Source of the DNA: Escherichia marmotae
GTDB lineage: Bacteria > Pseudomonadota > Gammaproteobacteria > Enterobacterales > Enterobacteriaceae
DNA length: 64,000 nucleotides
Assembly (NCBI RefSeq): GCF_002900365.1
Contig: NZ_CP025979.1
Coordinates: 62,001 to 126,000 of the forward strand
Direction: 5' to 3'
In this document: positions 9,115 through 17,396 of the stretch, piece after piece
How positions within the stretch are numbered: the stretch's first letter is position 1
Layout of the letters: the number at the start of each line of letters is the position of its first letter
Notes under the pieces: model-generated
Told to the model about the DNA's origin: nothing
Databases searched by the model: none
The model's input: only the letters and a program-made list of their open reading frames with translations
Translations under genes and position numbers: made by a program

Positions 9115-9451
9115 GGAAGTACCTATAATTGATACGTGGCTAAAAAAACGTCAGGGAGCCATAGAGCGTAGCGCATGATGACGCTGACATTTATGATTAA
9201 CATCATGCACTGCAAATTTTTTTTGCATGATGGAATAAATATCTTGAGTCTATGCCATTTTGCGTAATTTTCAGCCAATGGCATAATGTATATGAATTTG
9301 ACGACTCAATGAATATGTACTACTTAGGCCTTCAGGCCGCTAAAGGATACCTGATAGTGGGTATGGAAGACAAAATGTTTTGAACGTTGTCCCGCTGAGT
9401 TGTGAATTTGCACAAATTTTTGAATATTTATATGTGAAGTTGAGGTGAAGC
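9115..9451. promoter_or_regulatory. Divergent ackA / yfbV promoter region
   Basis: 337 bp without a gene. It must contain the start signals for ackA (minus) and yfbV (plus). The part near 9240–9440 is AT-rich, with GGCC repeats at 9327–9338. I see no coding frame and do not claim individual promoter elements. Confidence 0.5.
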
Positions 9452-9907
9452 ATGTCAACGCCGGATAATCGTTCTGTTAATTTTTTTAGTTTGTTCCGCC
9501 GGGGACAGCACTACTCAAAGACGTGGCCGCTAGAAAAACGCCTTGCCCCGGTGTTTGTTGAAAATCGCGTTATTAAGATGACGCGTTATGCGATCCGCTT
9601 TATGCCGCCGATCGCCGTATTTACTCTCTGCTGGCAGATTGCGCTGGGCGGTCAGCTTGGTCCGGCAGTTGCTACAGCATTGTTCGCTCTGAGTTTACCG
9701 ATGCAGGGATTGTGGTGGCTGGGCAAGCGTTCCGTTACGCCATTACCGCCAGCGATCCTGAGTTGGTTTTATGAAGTTCGCGGTAAATTGCAGGAAGCCG
9801 GGCAAGCGTTAGCACCGGTAGAAGGCAAGCCTGACTATCAGGCATTAGCTGACACGCTTAAGCGCGCCTTCAAACAACTGGATAAAACTTTCCTTGATGA
9901 TTTGTAA
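9452..9907 (+). CDS. yfbV: YfbV, inner membrane protein of the UPF0208 (DUF412) family
   Basis: 151 residues as in K-12. Two adjacent membrane segments lie at about residues 46–91 (beginning YAIRFMPPIAVFTLCW and ending LPMQGLWWLG), with a soluble C-terminal region ending in FKQLDKTFLDDL. Family literature links YfbV to chromosome macrodomain organisation near Ter borders, but no catalytic motif is seen. The start has GAGG seven bases upstream. The likely terminator just after it has been interrupted by IS4. Confidence 0.95.
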   Translation: MSTPDNRSVNFFSLFRRGQHYSKTWPLEKRLAPVFVENRVIKMTRYAIRFMPPIAVFTLCWQIALGGQLGPAVATALFALSLPMQGLWWLGKRSVTPLPPAILSWFYEVRGKLQEAGQALAPVEGKPDYQALADTLKRAFKQLDKTFLDDL

Positions 9908-9937
9908 TTGATCCCTGATTACGCATATAAAAGAAGG

Positions 9938-9949
9938 CAGACATCGGCC
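9938..9949. repeat. IS4 target site duplication, left copy
   Basis: CAGACATCGGCC directly precedes the left inverted repeat of IS4 and is repeated exactly at 11376–11387. Twelve bases fits the 11–13 bp duplications known for IS4. Confidence 0.95.
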
Positions 9950-9967
9950 TAATGCCAGTCAGTTAAG
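9950..9967 (+). repeat. IS4 left inverted repeat
   Basis: TAATGCCAGTCAGTTAAG; pairs with 11358–11375 with two mismatches. The transposase stop codon (9963–9965) lies inside it. Confidence 0.93.
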
Positions 9968-11291
9968 CAACTGACTGGCTCTTTTTCGGGGCTGTGGGGT
10001 ATTTCCAGGGCCTCTCCTTTACCACTCTCGGGAAGGCTCTTTCCCTTCTTGTCGGTAATTTCACAAGTTGTCCCATACTTGCAAGATCGCGCATCAGCTC
10101 CGGTATACGTCCCGGTGAAGCGCCCTGCAATGTCATCAGCATTCTCATCACCATTCCGCATGATTCTGAGAAACTCAGTTGATTCGGCCAGTAACCTTTC
10201 AGATGTTCTGCCATTTTAATCATCTGATATCTCACCAGATTATAAGCCAGTAAGACACCCCACAGCTCTTGCTCCACAAGCTCCGGCTTTTTACTTCTCA
10301 GCGTCAGCCTGCTCAGTTGCATCGTCTGTTTTATCTCCCTGTATCCCAGTTCGATTTCCCAGCGATGACTGTACAGATCCGCCATTTCTCCTCCGGGGAA
10401 GCGCATGGCGTCCGTCATCGACGTCAGCAGATGGCAGACTTTTCCTTTGCGCGTCACGGTCAGCAGGCGGGCTGTCACCTCATTTCCCAGCCCCGGCCAC
10501 TTTTTTCGTGCCTGCGGGCTGGTTTTCAGCTTCACCAGATGATCGCCTTTACCCAGTTTTCTGATCTCTTCATATTGCGCTCCCTTTCTGAGAGGGATCA
10601 TCCAGTGGCGGTGTTCTCCCGCCTGGCTCCAGGCATTTAACAGTCCCAGTGAGTAATAACCTTTATCCATTAACGTCAGGGTGTTATCGCCGGTTTGTTC
10701 TATAAGTTGCTCAGCAAGCTCATTTTCGCTGTTCTTCATCGTGCCGAAGGCTGCAGCCGTCAGCAGATGGCTGGTCAGTTCCATCTGGCAGACCATTTTG
10801 ACCTGCGGGTAGAGCGCCGGGTTCCCGGCATGTGTCTGGCGGGGGAAGGCTGCATCGTTCTCTGGTGTATCCGGTGTGCGCCAGAACACACCATCGATGG
10901 CCAGCAGGGTCAGGCCGCACCAGTGCGGATGCGGCGTGGTGTTATGCCAGAGCTGCGCTGTTTTCGTGAACACGCGGCGGACAGCCTCACTTCCCAGACG
11001 CTGGCGGGCCTGAATAACGGCACTGGGGGCAACGAAGGGGCGATTGCCCGGCAGCATGATGTCCAGGCGATTCACAATCTGGTGAAGAGGTTCTTTACGC
11101 TCAAGCGCCATGCCAACAATACACCAGACCATCATTTCGAGGGGAAGACGGCGCTTGCGTAGCGTTACAGTACCTGATTCGGCAAGGCAACGAGAGATGA
11201 GTTCGGGGTCGAGGTAATCCCCCAGAGAAGTCAGTGGGTTACGCAGAGAATCGTAACGGGATACCAAATCAAGGGCCTGTCCAATGAGCAT
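9963..11291 (-). CDS. insG: IS4 transposase
   Basis: 442 residues, full IS4 transposase length. It is a DDE enzyme that cuts and joins IS4 ends: the first Asp is in LLAIDGVFW (Asp133), the second in TLMDKGYYS, and the Glu in the family signature YSHRWEIELGYREIKQ (Y-2-R-3-E-6-K). No frameshift or stop interrupts it. Transposition of IS4 is normally rare and weakly expressed. Its orientation is opposite to the flanking yfbV and yfbU genes, so outward transcription from it would run antisense to yfbV. Confidence 0.97.
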   Translation of the reverse strand: MLIGQALDLVSRYDSLRNPLTSLGDYLDPELISRCLAESGTVTLRKRRLPLEMMVWCIVGMALERKEPLHQIVNRLDIMLPGNRPFVAPSAVIQARQRLGSEAVRRVFTKTAQLWHNTTPHPHWCGLTLLAIDGVFWRTPDTPENDAAFPRQTHAGNPALYPQVKMVCQMELTSHLLTAAAFGTMKNSENELAEQLIEQTGDNTLTLMDKGYYSLGLLNAWSQAGEHRHWMIPLRKGAQYEEIRKLGKGDHLVKLKTSPQARKKWPGLGNEVTARLLTVTRKGKVCHLLTSMTDAMRFPGGEMADLYSHRWEIELGYREIKQTMQLSRLTLRSKKPELVEQELWGVLLAYNLVRYQMIKMAEHLKGYWPNQLSFSESCGMVMRMLMTLQGASPGRIPELMRDLASMGQLVKLPTRRERAFPRVVKERPWKYPTAPKKSQSVA

Positions 11292-11357
11292 AAAAAAATC
11301 CGGAAACGAGTGAGCGTTTCCGGATTCTTACACAGCCACTGGATCGGTCAACTGATC

Positions 11358-11375
11358 CTTAACTGATCGGCATTA
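11358..11375 (-). repeat. IS4 right inverted repeat
   Basis: Reads TAATGCCGATCAGTTAAG on the minus strand, 16 of 18 identical to the left end. Confidence 0.93.
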
Positions 11376-11387
11376 CAGACATCGGCC
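11376..11387. repeat. IS4 target site duplication, right copy
   Basis: CAGACATCGGCC, identical to 9938–9949. Followed by TTCTTTTCTTTC, the T-rich right side of the interrupted hairpin. Confidence 0.95.
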
Positions 11388-11428
11388 TTCTTTTCTTTCA
11401 CCGTAGTAAAGTGATACAGGAGTCAACA

Positions 11429-11923
11429 ATGGAAATGACCAACGCGCAACGTCTTATTTTGTCTAACCAGTACAAAATGATGACTATGCTCGATCCGGCA
11501 AATGCTGAACGTTACCGTCGCTTGCAAACAATCATTGAGCGTGGCTATGGGTTACAGATGCGCGAGCTGGATCGCGAGTTTGGCGAGCTGAAAGAAGAAA
11601 CCTGCCGCACTATCATCGACATTATGGAGATGTATCACGCGCTGCATGTTTCCTGGTCTAATTTGCAGGATCAGCAAGCTATCGATGAACGCCGTGTCAC
11701 TTTCCTCGGCTTCGACGCCGCTACTGAAGCGCGTTATCTCGGTTATGTACGCTTTATGGTTAATGTCGAAGGGCGTTACACGCATTTTGACGCTGGAACT
11801 CATGGCTTTAATGCCCAGACACCAATGTGGGAGAAATATCAGCGCATGTTGAACGTCTGGCATTCCTGCCCGCGTCAGTATCATTTGAGTACCAACGAAA
11901 TTAATCAAATCATTAACGCCTGA
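11429..11923 (+). CDS. yfbU: YfbU, UPF0304 family protein
   Basis: 164 residues, as in K-12, mostly helical by appearance, no membrane segment or signal peptide. The UPF0304/YfbU family has no firm biochemical role. I chose ATG 11429 (MEMTNAQRLIL) because it has AGGAG eight bases upstream; the open frame extends six codons further up. Only ten bases separate it from the HAD phosphatase gene, so they form an operon. IS4 now ends 53 bp upstream, so whatever promoter lay further up is displaced by 1.4 kb. Confidence 0.94.
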   Translation: MEMTNAQRLILSNQYKMMTMLDPANAERYRRLQTIIERGYGLQMRELDREFGELKEETCRTIIDIMEMYHALHVSWSNLQDQQAIDERRVTFLGFDAATEARYLGYVRFMVNVEGRYTHFDAGTHGFNAQTPMWEKYQRMLNVWHSCPRQYHLSTNEINQIINA

Positions 11924-11933
11924 GGAGGCCTGC

Positions 11934-12584
11934 GTGCGGTGCAAAGGTTTTCTGTTTGATCTTGATGGTACGTTAGTGGACTCCCTGCCTGCGGTAGAGC
12001 GGGCGTGGAGCAACTGGGCGAAACGGCATGGGCTAACGCCGGAAGAGGTGCTTGCTTTTATTCACGGTAAACAGGCAATAACGTCTCTGCGTCACTTTAT
12101 GGCGGGGAAAACCGAGGCAGAAATTGCCGCCGAGTTTACGCGTCTGGAACAAATCGAGGCCACGGAAACCGAAGGCATTACCGCGCTCCCGGGGGCGATA
12201 GCTTTACTCAATCATTTGAATAAAGCGGGTATTCCGTGGGCAATTGTCACTTCAGGTTCTATGCCAGTTGCGCGAGCGCGCCATAAAGTGGCCGGACTTC
12301 CTGCGCCGGAGGTGTTTGTTACCGCTGAACGGGTTAAGCGTGGAAAACCTGAGCCGGATGCGTATCTGTTAGGCGCGCAACTGCTGGGGCTTGCGTCGCA
12401 GGAATGCGTGGTAGTGGAAGATGCTCCCGCTGGCTTGCTTTCTGGTCTGGCGGCAGGTTGCCATGTTATTGCTGTTAATGCACCGGCAGACACTCCGCGT
12501 CTGAATGAGGTAGATTTGGTCCTTCATAGTCTGGAGCAAATTACCGTGACCAAACAGCCAAATGGTGACGTTATTATTGCGTGA
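11934..12584 (+). CDS. hxpA: Hexitol/sugar phosphatase of the HAD superfamily (YfbT)
   Basis: 216 residues with all HAD motifs: FDLDGTLVDS at residues 8–17 (nucleophile Asp8 or equivalent first Asp), IVTSGS near residue 104, Lys in KRGKPEPDAY, and VVVEDAPAG. A helical cap follows motif I, as in subfamily I phosphatases that release phosphate from small sugar phosphates such as sorbitol-6-phosphate. It starts with GTG 11934 with GGAGG eight bases upstream, overlapping the end of yfbU. A strong terminator follows at 12603. Confidence 0.94.
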   Translation: MRCKGFLFDLDGTLVDSLPAVERAWSNWAKRHGLTPEEVLAFIHGKQAITSLRHFMAGKTEAEIAAEFTRLEQIEATETEGITALPGAIALLNHLNKAGIPWAIVTSGSMPVARARHKVAGLPAPEVFVTAERVKRGKPEPDAYLLGAQLLGLASQECVVVEDAPAGLLSGLAAGCHVIAVNAPADTPRLNEVDLVLHSLEQITVTKQPNGDVIIA

Positions 12585-12602
12585 AACGCCAGATCATGAT
12601 TT

Positions 12603-12630
12603 AGCCCCGTCCCTACGGGGCTTTTTTGTG
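12603..12630 (+). terminator. Terminator after hxpA
   Basis: AGCCCCG / CGGGGCT stem (12603–12622) directly followed by a run of six T. It separates the yfbU-hxpA unit from yfbS. Confidence 0.9.
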
Positions 12631-12670
12631 GCAGAATCAAACCATCCCCCTCAATTAACAAGGATACGTT

Positions 12671-14503
12671 GTGAACGGTGAATTGATTTGGGTTCTCTCA
12701 TTGCTGGCGATTGCGATAGTCTTGTTTGCGACGGGCAGAGTGCGTATGGATGCTGTCGCTTTGTTTGTCATTGTCGCGTTTGCATTAAGCGGTACGCTGA
12801 CTATCACCGAAGTCTTTTCCGGCTTTTCCGATCCTAACGTTGTGCTGATCGCCGCCCTGTTTATTATTGGCGATGGTTTAGTTCGTACAGGCGTTGCAAC
12901 CGTGATGGGGACATGGCTGGTCAAAGTTGCGGGCAGCAGTGAAATCAAAATGTTGGTTTTACTGATGCTGACAGTTGCCGGTCTTGGCGCGTTTATGAGT
13001 TCAACCGGCGTCGTCGCTATCTTTATTCCTGTTGTGTTAAGTGTTGCTATGCGTATGCAGACGTCGCCGTCGCGCCTGATGATGCCATTGAGTTTTGCCG
13101 GACTGATAAGCGGCATGATGACGCTGGTGGCGACGCCGCCTAACCTGGTGGTGAACAGTGAGCTGCTACGTGAAGGCTATCATGGTTTCAGTTTCTTTAG
13201 CGTAACCCCTATTGGCCTGGTCGTATTGGTACTTGGCATTTTATACATGCTAGTGATGCGCTTTATGCTAAAAGGGGATACCCAGGCTCCGCAGCGCGAA
13301 GGCTGGACGCGTCGCACCTTCCGCGATCTCATTCGTGAATACCGTCTTACCGGGCGTGCGCGTCGTCTGGCTATTCGTCCCGGTTCACCGATGATTGGCC
13401 AACGACTGGACGATCTCAAATTGCGTGAACGTTATGGCGCAAACGTCATTGGTGTTGAACGCTGGCGGCGTTTTCGTCGCGTTATCGTGAACGTGAACGG
13501 GGTGTCTGAATTCCGCGCGCGTGACGTTTTGCTTATTGATATGTCTGCGGCTGACGTCGATCTCCGTCAATTTTGTAGTGAACAATTGCTGGAGCCGATG
13601 GTTTTGCGCGGCGAGTATTTTTCCGATCAGGCTCTTGATGTCGGTATGGCAGAAATTTCATTAATTCCCGAGTCAGAGCTTATTGGCAAATCGGTGCGTG
13701 AAATTGGCTTTCGTACCCGCTACGGACTAAATGTGGTGGGGCTGAAACGCAACGGTGTGGCGCTGGAAGGTTCGCTGGCGGATGAGCCTCTGCTGTTGGG
13801 TGACATTATTCTGGTGGTCGGTAACTGGAAGCTTATCGGTATGTTGGCAAAACAAGGCCGCGACTTTGTGGCGTTAAACTTACCGGAAGAGGTGAGTGAA
13901 GCATCGCCCGCTCACAGTCAGGCACCCCATGCCATTTTCTGTCTGGTGTTGATGGTGGCGTTAATGTTGACCGATGAAATTCCTAATCCAGTTGCGGCTA
14001 TCATTGCCTGCCTGCTGATGGGCAAATTCCGCTGTATCGATGCTGAAAGTGCCTATAAATCTATTCACTGGCCGAGCATTATTTTGATCGTTGGGATGAT
14101 GCCGTTTGCTGTGGCATTGCAAAAAACCGGTGGCGTCGCGCTGGCGGTGAAAGGATTAATGGATATTGGCGGTGGTTACGGGCCGCATATGATGCTGGTC
14201 TGTTTGTTTGTCTTGTCGGCGGTTATAGGCTTGTTTATCTCTAACACTGCGACGGCGGTGTTGATGGCCCCGATTGCGCTGGCTGCTGCCAAAACTATGG
14301 GCGTATCGCCTTATCCTTTTGCCATGGTTGTGGCGATGGCAGCATCCGCTGCCTTTATGACACCAGTCTCTTCACCCGTTAACACATTGGTTTTAGGGCC
14401 GGGGAATTACAGCTTCAGTGATTTTGTGAAGCTGGGGGTTCCGTTTACCATTATTGTGATGGCGGTTTGCGTGGTGATGATCCCGATGCTGTTTCCGTTT
14501 TGA
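12671..14503 (+). CDS. yfbS: YfbS, SLC13/DASS-like ion transporter with two TrkA-C domains
   Basis: 610 residues, GTG start with AAGGA nine bases before it. The N-terminal ~190 residues and the C-terminal ~190 are strings of membrane segments of the SLC13 (sodium:dicarboxylate/sulfate) fold, with the paired signatures STGVVAIFIPV and SNTATAVLMAPI that form the substrate site. Between them (about residues 215–410) lie two soluble TrkA-C/RCK-C domains (starts near RPGSPMIGQ and IPESELIGKS), which bind ligands in related proteins. The cargo is not known. It converges with yfbR across a REP element. Confidence 0.94.
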   Translation: MNGELIWVLSLLAIAIVLFATGRVRMDAVALFVIVAFALSGTLTITEVFSGFSDPNVVLIAALFIIGDGLVRTGVATVMGTWLVKVAGSSEIKMLVLLMLTVAGLGAFMSSTGVVAIFIPVVLSVAMRMQTSPSRLMMPLSFAGLISGMMTLVATPPNLVVNSELLREGYHGFSFFSVTPIGLVVLVLGILYMLVMRFMLKGDTQAPQREGWTRRTFRDLIREYRLTGRARRLAIRPGSPMIGQRLDDLKLRERYGANVIGVERWRRFRRVIVNVNGVSEFRARDVLLIDMSAADVDLRQFCSEQLLEPMVLRGEYFSDQALDVGMAEISLIPESELIGKSVREIGFRTRYGLNVVGLKRNGVALEGSLADEPLLLGDIILVVGNWKLIGMLAKQGRDFVALNLPEEVSEASPAHSQAPHAIFCLVLMVALMLTDEIPNPVAAIIACLLMGKFRCIDAESAYKSIHWPSIILIVGMMPFAVALQKTGGVALAVKGLMDIGGGYGPHMMLVCLFVLSAVIGLFISNTATAVLMAPIALAAAKTMGVSPYPFAMVVAMAASAAFMTPVSSPVNTLVLGPGNYSFSDFVKLGVPFTIIVMAVCVVMIPMLFPF

Positions 14504-14522
14504 CGAGCTCCTGATGTCGCCA

Positions 14523-14572
14523 CCGACGTAGGCCTGATGCGACGCTGGCGCGTCTTATCAGGCCTACGTCGG
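14523..14572. repeat. REP (repetitive extragenic palindrome) between yfbS and yfbR
   Basis: A 50-bp palindrome with arms CCGACGTAGGCCTGAT… and …ATCAGGCCTACGTCGG and a GACGC/GCGTC inner stem, the usual enterobacterial REP form. It lies between convergent stop codons, where REP units commonly protect mRNA 3' ends or act as terminators. Confidence 0.85.
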
Positions 14573-14573
14573 C

Positions 14574-15173
14574 TTACAGCGGTGAATCCTGGCTAATCTC
14601 ATCGAGAGACAGATGGAAGCTGGGAACAAACACTTCCATAAAGTAGTCCATCTCCTGACTGCGGCGTGATTCAAGCGTCGTTTCCAGCCGCGTTTTTGCC
14701 AGTAAGAACTCATTATTGCCGGCTGCGAGTTCTTCCAGGCATTTCAGATACGCACACAGCGCATCTGCCTGTTTAACCAGCGACTTTTCTTCATCGCTAT
14801 ACGCATGTTCATCGATTAATGGTGCAAAAATATCCCGCAACTCCTCCGGAACCATATCGACCAGTTTTTGCTGAGCGATTTTCTCAATGGCTTTATATTC
14901 CTGGGCGATTTGCGAGTTGAAGTATTTCACCGGAGTAGGAAGATCACCAGTGAGCACTTCAGAGGCATCGTGGTACATTGCCAGCAACGCGATACGTTCT
15001 TCATTAACCTGGCCGCCAAATTTGCGATTCTTGATGGCTGCCAGCGCATGGGCGACCATCGCTACCTGCAAACTGTGTTCGGACACATTTTCAGTCCGCA
15101 CGTTACGCATCAACGGCCAGCGGTTAATGAGCTTCAGGCGGGAGAGGTGGGCAAAAAAATGGCTCTGTTTCAT
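14574..15173 (-). CDS. yfbR: 5'-deoxynucleotidase YfbR
   Basis: 199 residues, an HD-domain metal phosphohydrolase that removes the 5' phosphate from deoxynucleoside monophosphates, feeding dUMP/dNMP salvage. The metal ligands are seen as His33 (SEHSLQV), His68-Asp69 (MYHDASE) and Asp137 (KQADALC); Glu72 is the catalytic acid. Length and sequence match K-12. It lies downstream of alaA in the same direction with an 83-bp gap. Confidence 0.96.
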   Translation of the reverse strand: MKQSHFFAHLSRLKLINRWPLMRNVRTENVSEHSLQVAMVAHALAAIKNRKFGGQVNEERIALLAMYHDASEVLTGDLPTPVKYFNSQIAQEYKAIEKIAQQKLVDMVPEELRDIFAPLIDEHAYSDEEKSLVKQADALCAYLKCLEELAAGNNEFLLAKTRLETTLESRRSQEMDYFMEVFVPSFHLSLDEISQDSPL

Positions 15174-15256
15174 AGCGACCTTACGAGTGATGGCATCATG
15201 AGGTCATTGTGGGGGGATAACACTGCCGGATGCAATCTCCGGCAGTGAATTTAAGA

Positions 15257-16474
15257 TTACAACTGATGATAACCAGAAAGGAAACGAGCGAACTTGCTCA
15301 AGGACAGTTCGATATCATCAACACGCGGCAGCGTGACAATGCGGAAGTGATCCGGCCACGGCCAGTTAAATGCGGTTCCCTGTACCAGCAGAACTTTTTC
15401 CTGCAACAGGAAATCCAGCACCATTTTCTGGTCGTCGTGAATATTAAAGCGTTTGGCGTCTATTTTCGGGAACATGTATAGCGCGCCGCGAGGTTTTACG
15501 CAGGAAACGCCAGGAATATCATTAATCAACTCCCACGCACGGTTACGCTGCTCGTAAAGACGCCCGCCCGGCATGATAAACTCGCTGATGCTCTGATAGC
15601 CGCCCAGCGCTGTCTGTATCGCGTGTTGCGCGGGAACGTTGGCGCACAGCCGCATTGAGGCCAGCATTTCCAGACCTTCGATATAACCTTTGGCGTGTTT
15701 TTTCGGCCCGTTCAGCACCATCCAGCCCTGGCGGAATCCCGCAACACGATACGTTTTCGACAGCCCGTTAAAGGTAATGGTCAGCAGGTCAGGAGCCAAC
15801 GGCGCGATCGAGTGATGCTCGGCGTCGTCGTAGAGGATTTTATCGTAAATTTCATCAGCGAAGATAATGAGGTTATGCTGACGCGCAATCTCCACAATCT
15901 CCATTAATAGCTCTTTGGAATAAACCGCGCCTGTTGGGTTGTTCGGGTTGATAATAACAATGCCGCGCGTGCGTGGCGTAATTTTGGCGCGAATGTCATC
16001 GAGATCCGGGAACCAGTCAGAGGATTCATCGCAAAGATAGTGCACCGCTTTACCGCCTGAGAGCGAAACTGCCGCTGTCCATAGCGGGTAATCAGGTGCA
16101 GGAACCAACATCTCATCCCCACTGTTCAGCAATGCTTGCATTGCCTGAACGATAAGCTCCGATACACCATTTCCGATGTAAATATCTTCCACGGTAACAT
16201 CACGCATGCCACGTGCCTGGTAATGCTGCATGATAGCCTTACGCGCAGAATAGAGGCCTTTTGAATCGCAATAACCCTGAGCTGTCGGGAGGTTGCGTAT
16301 CACGTCAACCAGAATCTCATCGGGAGCGTCAAAACCGAACGGGGCTGGGTTGCCGATGTTCAGTTTCAATACCTTATTACCTTCTTCTTCCAGGCGTTTT
16401 GCTTCTTTCAGCACCGGACCACGGATGTCATAACAGACATTCTCTAATTTGCTGGATTTTTCAATGGGTGACAT
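15257..16474 (-). CDS. alaA: Glutamate–pyruvate aminotransferase AlaA (YfbQ)
   Basis: 405 residues, a class I fold PLP aminotransferase that makes alanine from pyruvate and glutamate. The PLP lysine is Lys240 in FNGLSKTYRVAGFRQGW; NPNNPTGAVYS (176–186), FADEIYDKILYDD and the C-terminal FRIVTLPR with the substrate-carboxylate arginine are all present. It is one of the main alanine-forming enzymes of E. coli. The promoter should be in the long gap shared with lrhA. Confidence 0.97.
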   Translation of the reverse strand: MSPIEKSSKLENVCYDIRGPVLKEAKRLEEEGNKVLKLNIGNPAPFGFDAPDEILVDVIRNLPTAQGYCDSKGLYSARKAIMQHYQARGMRDVTVEDIYIGNGVSELIVQAMQALLNSGDEMLVPAPDYPLWTAAVSLSGGKAVHYLCDESSDWFPDLDDIRAKITPRTRGIVIINPNNPTGAVYSKELLMEIVEIARQHNLIIFADEIYDKILYDDAEHHSIAPLAPDLLTITFNGLSKTYRVAGFRQGWMVLNGPKKHAKGYIEGLEMLASMRLCANVPAQHAIQTALGGYQSISEFIMPGGRLYEQRNRAWELINDIPGVSCVKPRGALYMFPKIDAKRFNIHDDQKMVLDFLLQEKVLLVQGTAFNWPWPDHFRIVTLPRVDDIELSLSKFARFLSGYHQL

Positions 16475-17012
16475 GAATCTTGACCTTTTTTGCTGTTATC
16501 GCCACTCCCTGCCGTGGAAGTCAGCTTAGAACAATGTACTCCCCCGAGGCGGCGTTTTGAAGTTCTGCAGAACAAGATTTTGCCAGGAGAGAAAGCGGAA
16601 TTGTGCTGTCAATAACTTAATAATCGTTAAATAATAAGATGCATATACTTAATAAATGAGATTTAGTAGTGATTTATTCTGTATATTAATTCAGGATGTG
16701 GTTTTTTTACCTGTTAGATAAATGTGTAAAATTTCTTCGGTTTAAGAAATCACGAACATAAAGCATTCATGATATTTTCGTTATAAGTGAAACATTAACA
16801 GAGTAGTGATCGCCGGTGGGGCATATAGGTGGTGACGGAGGAAATTATTGTTAAGAGGAATTAATGTATGCAGGTGGTGCTAATTAATTATTATTTAATA
16901 TTCAAAAAGACTTTGTTGTGCATATTAATAATAGAAGATTACTTTGCCTAACATAACATAACTTTGCATCAGATAATTCGCAATGACCCTTATAAATAAA
17001 AGGTTTTTAGGG

Positions 17013-17018
17013 TAAAAT
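17013..17018 (+). promoter_or_regulatory. Possible lrhA -10 element
   Basis: TAAAAT, which would start transcription near 17026 and give a leader of about 370 bases, agreeing with the recalled length of the lrhA 5' untranslated region. The -35 match (around 16990) is poor, so an activator may be needed; LrhA is known to activate its own gene. Confidence 0.4.
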
Positions 17019-17039
17019 GCTTGCTTTAATGACGGAACA

Positions 17040-17107
17040 CCTGCTTTGATGCAGGCTTACTCTCGCTATTTGTTCGCGCTCATGTTCGAGCCGCACCGTT
17101 GCGAGAG
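17040..17107 (+). other. Structured part of the lrhA leader RNA
   Basis: Two stems in series: CCTGC TTTGAT GCAGG (17040–17055) and CTCTCGC (17060–17066) with GCGAGAG (17101–17107). They would lie at the 5' end of the long leader, well away from the start codon, so they could protect the RNA or serve as a docking site for regulators or small RNAs. Confidence 0.45.
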
Positions 17108-17396
17108 AGTGGAGCAAGGACCAACATTTACATTTACACAAACTCGCGCATGTCATAAATAGAAAAGAGTGAGTAACTTAATAGATATGCGATTCCTGAA
17201 GATATATTCTGTGATCTACTTCAGGCATTATAACGGAACAATGTGAGCCACATTTTTTAGTGCAACTCATATGCATTTTTACTTTCGTCCGGGTTCCGGA
17301 TGAAACTGCCAGGGAGGCACATTACAAATGGAATTGCTTGTTTGTGTGTGCACAGCATTAACCAGCTCAGTATGAGCCGCCAGTAAGTGATAATAT

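Larger units (their letters stand above)
9950..11375 (-). mobile_element. IS4 insertion sequence, complete
   Basis: 1426 bp, exactly the recalled length of IS4. Terminal 18-bp imperfect inverted repeats are at 9950–9967 (TAATGCCAGTCAGTTAAG) and 11358–11375, the latter reading TAATGCCGATCAGTTAAG on the minus strand, two mismatches apart. Flanking 12-bp direct repeats show a clean simple insertion. It sits between yfbV and yfbU, and when removed in thought the flanks rebuild a 10-bp hairpin followed by pyrimidines, i.e. the yfbV terminator. One transposase gene fills it on the minus strand. It appears intact and potentially active. Confidence 0.96.
16475..17396. promoter_or_regulatory. Long intergenic region upstream of alaA and lrhA
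   Basis: 922 bp without any convincing protein gene. The first ~500 bases are strongly AT-rich (for example around 16610–16760 and 16880–17000), the sort of DNA bound by H-NS. From about 17020 to 17396 the plus strand would be transcribed as the lrhA leader, which contains two hairpins (17040–17055 and 17060–17107). alaA promoter signals must also be here, near 16475–16560. Confidence 0.6.
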
